A stretch of DNA of 56,673 nt from NCBI RefSeq assembly GCF_002270485.1, contig NZ_NQOG01000019.1:1-56673 (forward strand), given 5' to 3'. Every line of letters starts with the position of its first letter. The stretch's first letter is position 1. Positions 54,616 to 56,673 of the stretch are shown in pieces. The stretch is from Anaerostipes hominis (ex Lee et al. 2021) (GTDB lineage Bacteria; Bacillota; Clostridia; Lachnospirales; Lachnospiraceae). Both the position numbers and the translations under genes were made by a program. The notes under the pieces are model-generated. The model had not been told where the DNA came from and searched no databases. It saw nothing but the letters and a program-made list of their open reading frames with translations.

Positions 54616-55203
54616 ATGCATCTAATATCTGTCATTTTATTTTCGATCTCAGCGAATATCGATGCTTTTTTTCTTGGCGCTGCTTACGGCACCAAAGGAT
54701 ACCGATATCATATTGTAGATAATATTACAATTTCTTTTCTTACTTCCATAGGCACCTACTTATCCATGTTTCTCGGTGAATGGCTTGTGAGTATTCTTCC
54801 GATCTCCACAGCAAATACCTTCGGATGCCTTATCATCATCTTTCTTGGCATCTGGATGATGATGGATTACTTTTTTAAGAAAAATGTACCGGACGAACTG
54901 ACACAGAAAGAAGAAAAAACATTGTCTTGTACCAGTACCAAACGGCATTCTATGCCCATAGCATCTTTGGTTGCTCTTTCCCTGGCGCTGACTTTAAATA
55001 ATCTGGGGCTCGGTTTTGGTGCAGGAATCACCGGATTAAATCCATATCTTACCTCTGCTTTTACGTTTTTCTTTAGTTTATTCTTTCTCACAACAGGCAT
55101 GGCTGCAGGAAAAAAATTTCTGTCTGATATCTTCGGAAACTATGCGGTATTAATTTCCGGACTTTTAATCTTAATTTTAGGTATTTATGAGTTATTTATT
55201 TAA
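54616..55203 (+). CDS. YtaF/MntP-family membrane protein (sporulation membrane protein YtaF-like)
   Basis: A 195-residue protein with six hydrophobic helices in two related halves. The repeated signature is SANIDAFFLGAAYGTKG near the start and LALTLNNLGLGFGAGITGL after the middle, as in YtaF and the manganese exporter MntP. The usual aspartate is kept in the first half but replaced by asparagine in the second, typical of the YtaF side. Function (sporulation or metal transport) is not proven. It is divergent from the PTS IIA gene. Confidence 0.85.
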   Translation: MHLISVILFSISANIDAFFLGAAYGTKGYRYHIVDNITISFLTSIGTYLSMFLGEWLVSILPISTANTFGCLIIIFLGIWMMMDYFFKKNVPDELTQKEEKTLSCTSTKRHSMPIASLVALSLALTLNNLGLGFGAGITGLNPYLTSAFTFFFSLFFLTTGMAAGKKFLSDIFGNYAVLISGLLILILGIYELFI

Positions 55204-55248
55204 TGAGAATCCAGAAGTTTGCCCATACTATTCTATGAGGTGATAAAG

Positions 55249-55398
55249 ATGTCTTATGTTTCTCCTGAGCTTCGTCCAAAATTTGAAACGCTCAGTATCG
55301 AATTAAAGGATATGATCCTGGAACGCAACGTGGAGTTAAATACGATCCACGACCTCATCCGTGTTCTGGAGGAAATCGTTGCAGAGTCCGAGGGCTAA
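55249..55398 (+). CDS. Small acidic protein, 49 residues
   Basis: ATG at 55249 behind GAGGTGATAAAG; a highly charged, probably helical protein (MSYVSPELRPKFETLSIELK, RNVELNTIHDLIRVLEEIV). The ribosome binding site is good and codon use resembles neighbours. I recognise no family. The stop codon is inside a strong hairpin (55377-55415). Confidence 0.7.
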   Translation: MSYVSPELRPKFETLSIELKDMILERNVELNTIHDLIRVLEEIVAESEG

Positions 55399-55415
55399 TC
55401 CCCGGCTCTGCAACG
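55377..55415. terminator. Long hairpin across the end of the small acidic gene
   Basis: CGTTGCAGAG...CCG with the mirror CGG...CTCTGCAACG; stem of about 15 pairs around GGGCTAATCCCC. No T run follows on either strand, so it may be a 3'-end stabiliser or a Rho-independent terminator of low efficiency. Confidence 0.55.
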
Positions 55416-55434
55416 AAAATCATATACAAAATAT

Positions 55435-55908
55435 TTAATGTATATTATTCCTTCGCTTCCCTATCATATCTGTAACTGTCATTTTTAAAACAGTTGTCAC
55501 TTTCATCATATCCATATTAAATTTAAAATCTTCCGCATGATAATGTCTCATCAAGATTTTCAGTGCCTCATATTTATTTTCATCCGGTACAAATTCTATA
55601 TTCCCATGTCCAGTAACACTTGCATACCCCATGGTGCAGCTCATTCTCTCTTCATAAAGAATAAAATTGTGGTCACAGTCCATTTCAAAAGCTGCACGAT
55701 TATCTTTTGCTATTAAATCTAATTTTTTTCCTTTCATAGCAGCATGAAAATACAGGAAAACTTGATCTCCTTGTATATCTAATCCAAAATTCAAGGGAAC
55801 AATATAGGGAAAATCTTTATCATTCAATGCAATTCTGCAAACATCACACTTTTTAATGATCTCAATGATTTCGTTAAATTCTGTAATTTGTCTATCTTTT
55901 CTTCTCAT
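55435..55908 (-). CDS. Pyridoxamine-5'-phosphate-oxidase-like flavoprotein (NimA/nitroimidazole-resistance family)
   Basis: A 157-residue split-barrel FMN protein. The family pattern is clear: MRRKDRQITEFNEIIEIIKKCDVCRIALNDKDFPYIVPLNFG (quoted by segments: start MRRKDRQI, core VCRIALND, PYIVPLNFG), then FHAAMKGKKLDLI, MGYASVTGHGNIEFV and KILMRHYH. The family reduces flavin-linked substrates; some members give 5-nitroimidazole resistance, but most are ordinary house-keeping reductases. No resistance should be assumed. Confidence 0.85.
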   Translation of the reverse strand: MRRKDRQITEFNEIIEIIKKCDVCRIALNDKDFPYIVPLNFGLDIQGDQVFLYFHAAMKGKKLDLIAKDNRAAFEMDCDHNFILYEERMSCTMGYASVTGHGNIEFVPDENKYEALKILMRHYHAEDFKFNMDMMKVTTVLKMTVTDMIGKRRNNIH

Positions 55909-56097
55909 ATTTTATTTCCTTTCCAATTTTCTATTTACTGCACACTCTTTCATCTTTAAATCTTATATTCAGCCTTTTTTGTCCTTTTGTCAATAGCACG
56001 AATTTTTTACCTCTTTGGAGGCTTGCTGTTAATTTAAAAATCTTTAATCTTTTATTCTATTTTGGGGATAATATAAATGCAGAAAAAGGAGGACGAC

Positions 56098-56274
56098 ATG
56101 AAAAAAGCAAGAGGCGACGAAGAAATCAATACAATTCCAAAAGGGTCCTATGAGGCTGGGATCACCAATCATGCACTTAAAAAAAGCAACGATATTGCAT
56201 CAGGTGATCCCGGAACAGATGCACAGGGAAATGGATATCCTACAGATAAAAAAACTGCCTGTGATAATAAGTAA
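56098..56274 (+). CDS. Small hydrophilic protein, 58 residues
   Basis: ATG at 56098 behind AAAAAGGAGGACGAC, a near-perfect ribosome binding site. Composition is dominated by lysine, aspartate, glycine and asparagine (SYEAGITNHALKKSNDIASG, DPGTDAQGNGYPTDKK) with no hydrophobic segment. I recognise no domain; intrinsically disordered proteins of this type occur in spores and stressed cells. Ends 38 bp before tRNA-Trp, separated by a terminator. Confidence 0.65.
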   Translation: MKKARGDEEINTIPKGSYEAGITNHALKKSNDIASGDPGTDAQGNGYPTDKKTACDNK

Positions 56275-56278
56275 AAGA

Positions 56279-56313
56279 AAAAGTCTAGGAAATTAACTTT
56301 TCCTAGACTTTTT
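56279..56313. terminator. Bidirectional terminator between the small gene and tRNA-Trp
   Basis: AAGTCTAGGAAA (56281-56292) pairs with TTTCCTAGACTT (56299-56310), with A and T tracts on both sides. Confidence 0.85.
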
Positions 56314-56315
56314 AA

Positions 56316-56388
56316 CAGGGGCAGAAGGACTTGAACCCTCGACCTGCGGTTTTGGAGACCGTTATTCTACCAACTGAACTATGCCCCT
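56316..56388 (-). tRNA. tRNA-Trp (anticodon CCA)
   Basis: Acceptor stem AGGGGCA pairs with TGCCCCT; the anticodon loop is CTCCAAA (anticodon CCA) and the T loop is TTCAAGT. Discriminator G; CCA is not encoded. It follows the 23S rRNA on the same strand. Confidence 0.96.
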
Positions 56389-56497
56389 ATACAGCAAAAA
56401 GATAAAAAATACTTTTATTTTTTATCCCTCTTTTTCATTTTATGTACCTTCAAAACTACATACAGAACCTTTCATCAAACATCTTCCTTACCTTCTT

Positions 56498-56673
56498 TGG
56501 TTAAAGCCTCGACCGATTAGTAACAGTCAGCTCCATACGTTGCCGCACTTCCACCTCTGCCCTATCTACCTCGTCGTCTTCAAGGGGTCTTACTAGATTA
56601 CTCTATGGGAAATCTTATCTTTAGGGGGGCTTCACGCTTAGATGCCTTCAGCGTTTATCCCTTCCAGACTTGG
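56498..56673 (-). rRNA. 23S ribosomal RNA, 3' end (partial)
   Basis: The minus strand reads the conserved 3' terminus, including GACTGTTACTAATCGGTCGA, AAGCGTGAAGCCCCCC and GGGATAAACGCTGAAGGCAT. The end is placed near 56498. No 5S rRNA gene is seen between it and tRNA-Trp. Confidence 0.95.

Noticed and set aside
55435-55908. Antibiotic resistance gene call for the Nim-like flavoprotein
   Set aside because: The family is broad and most members do not confer resistance; sequence alone cannot show it.

Overview
The window looks like a chromosome segment of a low-to-moderate GC Firmicute. The gene content and protein style (class II aldolase, mannose-type PTS, Nim-like flavoprotein, YtaF-type sporulation membrane protein, meso-DAP ligase) and the operon architecture suggest a Clostridia member of the Lachnospiraceae, possibly close to Anaerostipes. 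That placement is inference. Most genes lie on the minus strand. The right edge is the 3' end of a 23S rRNA gene with a tRNA-Trp behind it, and the left edge is the start of an IS1182-like transposase.

Layout. 1-330: transposase end and a dispersed repeat. 335-2656: dapF-murE. 2808-9586: an alpha-galactoside locus (AraC regulator, GH36 alpha-galactosidase, GPH sugar symporter, free-standing IIA domain) and a MATE pump. 9613-13870: der-plsY-gpsA-aminotransferase. 13961-21279: housekeeping cluster of DUF885 lipoprotein-rimM-trmD-rplS and then lepB-rbgA-lepB-rnhB-yraN-pgeF. 21397-23200: a broken response regulator next to an internally deleted IS110 element with a structured noncoding end. 23218-36843: secreted Ig-like protein, ssrA tmRNA, GH25, smpB, rnr, secG, eno, gpmI, tpiA, pgk and gap, i.e. 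the Firmicute glycolysis/tmRNA super-cluster, interrupted by a beta-helix gene and a decayed M6-like gene. 36907-43250: phosphate transporter, PHP phosphatase, radical SAM protein, L,D-transpeptidase and nagB-nagA. 43337-46760: a scar of transposon fragments, gene remnants and an HxlR-regulated small gene. 46770-54447: a sugar-PTS regulon (GntR, Zn-dehydrogenase, PTS IID/IIC/IIB, divergent epimerase, class II aldolase, PTS IIA). 54616-56673: YtaF-like protein, small proteins, Nim-like protein, tRNA-Trp and 23S rRNA.

How the genes work together. The alpha-galactoside genes form one unit whose promoter abuts a 13-bp element that recurs at two upstream positions; this is a natural AraC-type target. 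The PTS genes are spread over 8 kb, but all three divergent or intergenic promoters carry the same 15-bp palindrome (ATnnCCAnnGGTnAT-like), six copies in all. The window therefore holds a coherent, probably undescribed regulon for a ketose or sugar-phosphate route ending in an epimerase and an aldolase. The gap promoter carries a Rex-like palindrome, which would link lower glycolysis to NADH.

Most unusual structures: (1) a two-copy intergenic repeat (198-330 and 53776-53923) with a compensatory base-pair change in its hairpin; (2) a nested 182-nt fold upstream of the IS110 transposase, of the size and position expected for a bridge RNA; (3) a three-arm fold between gap and pgk; (4) the six-copy PTS operator.
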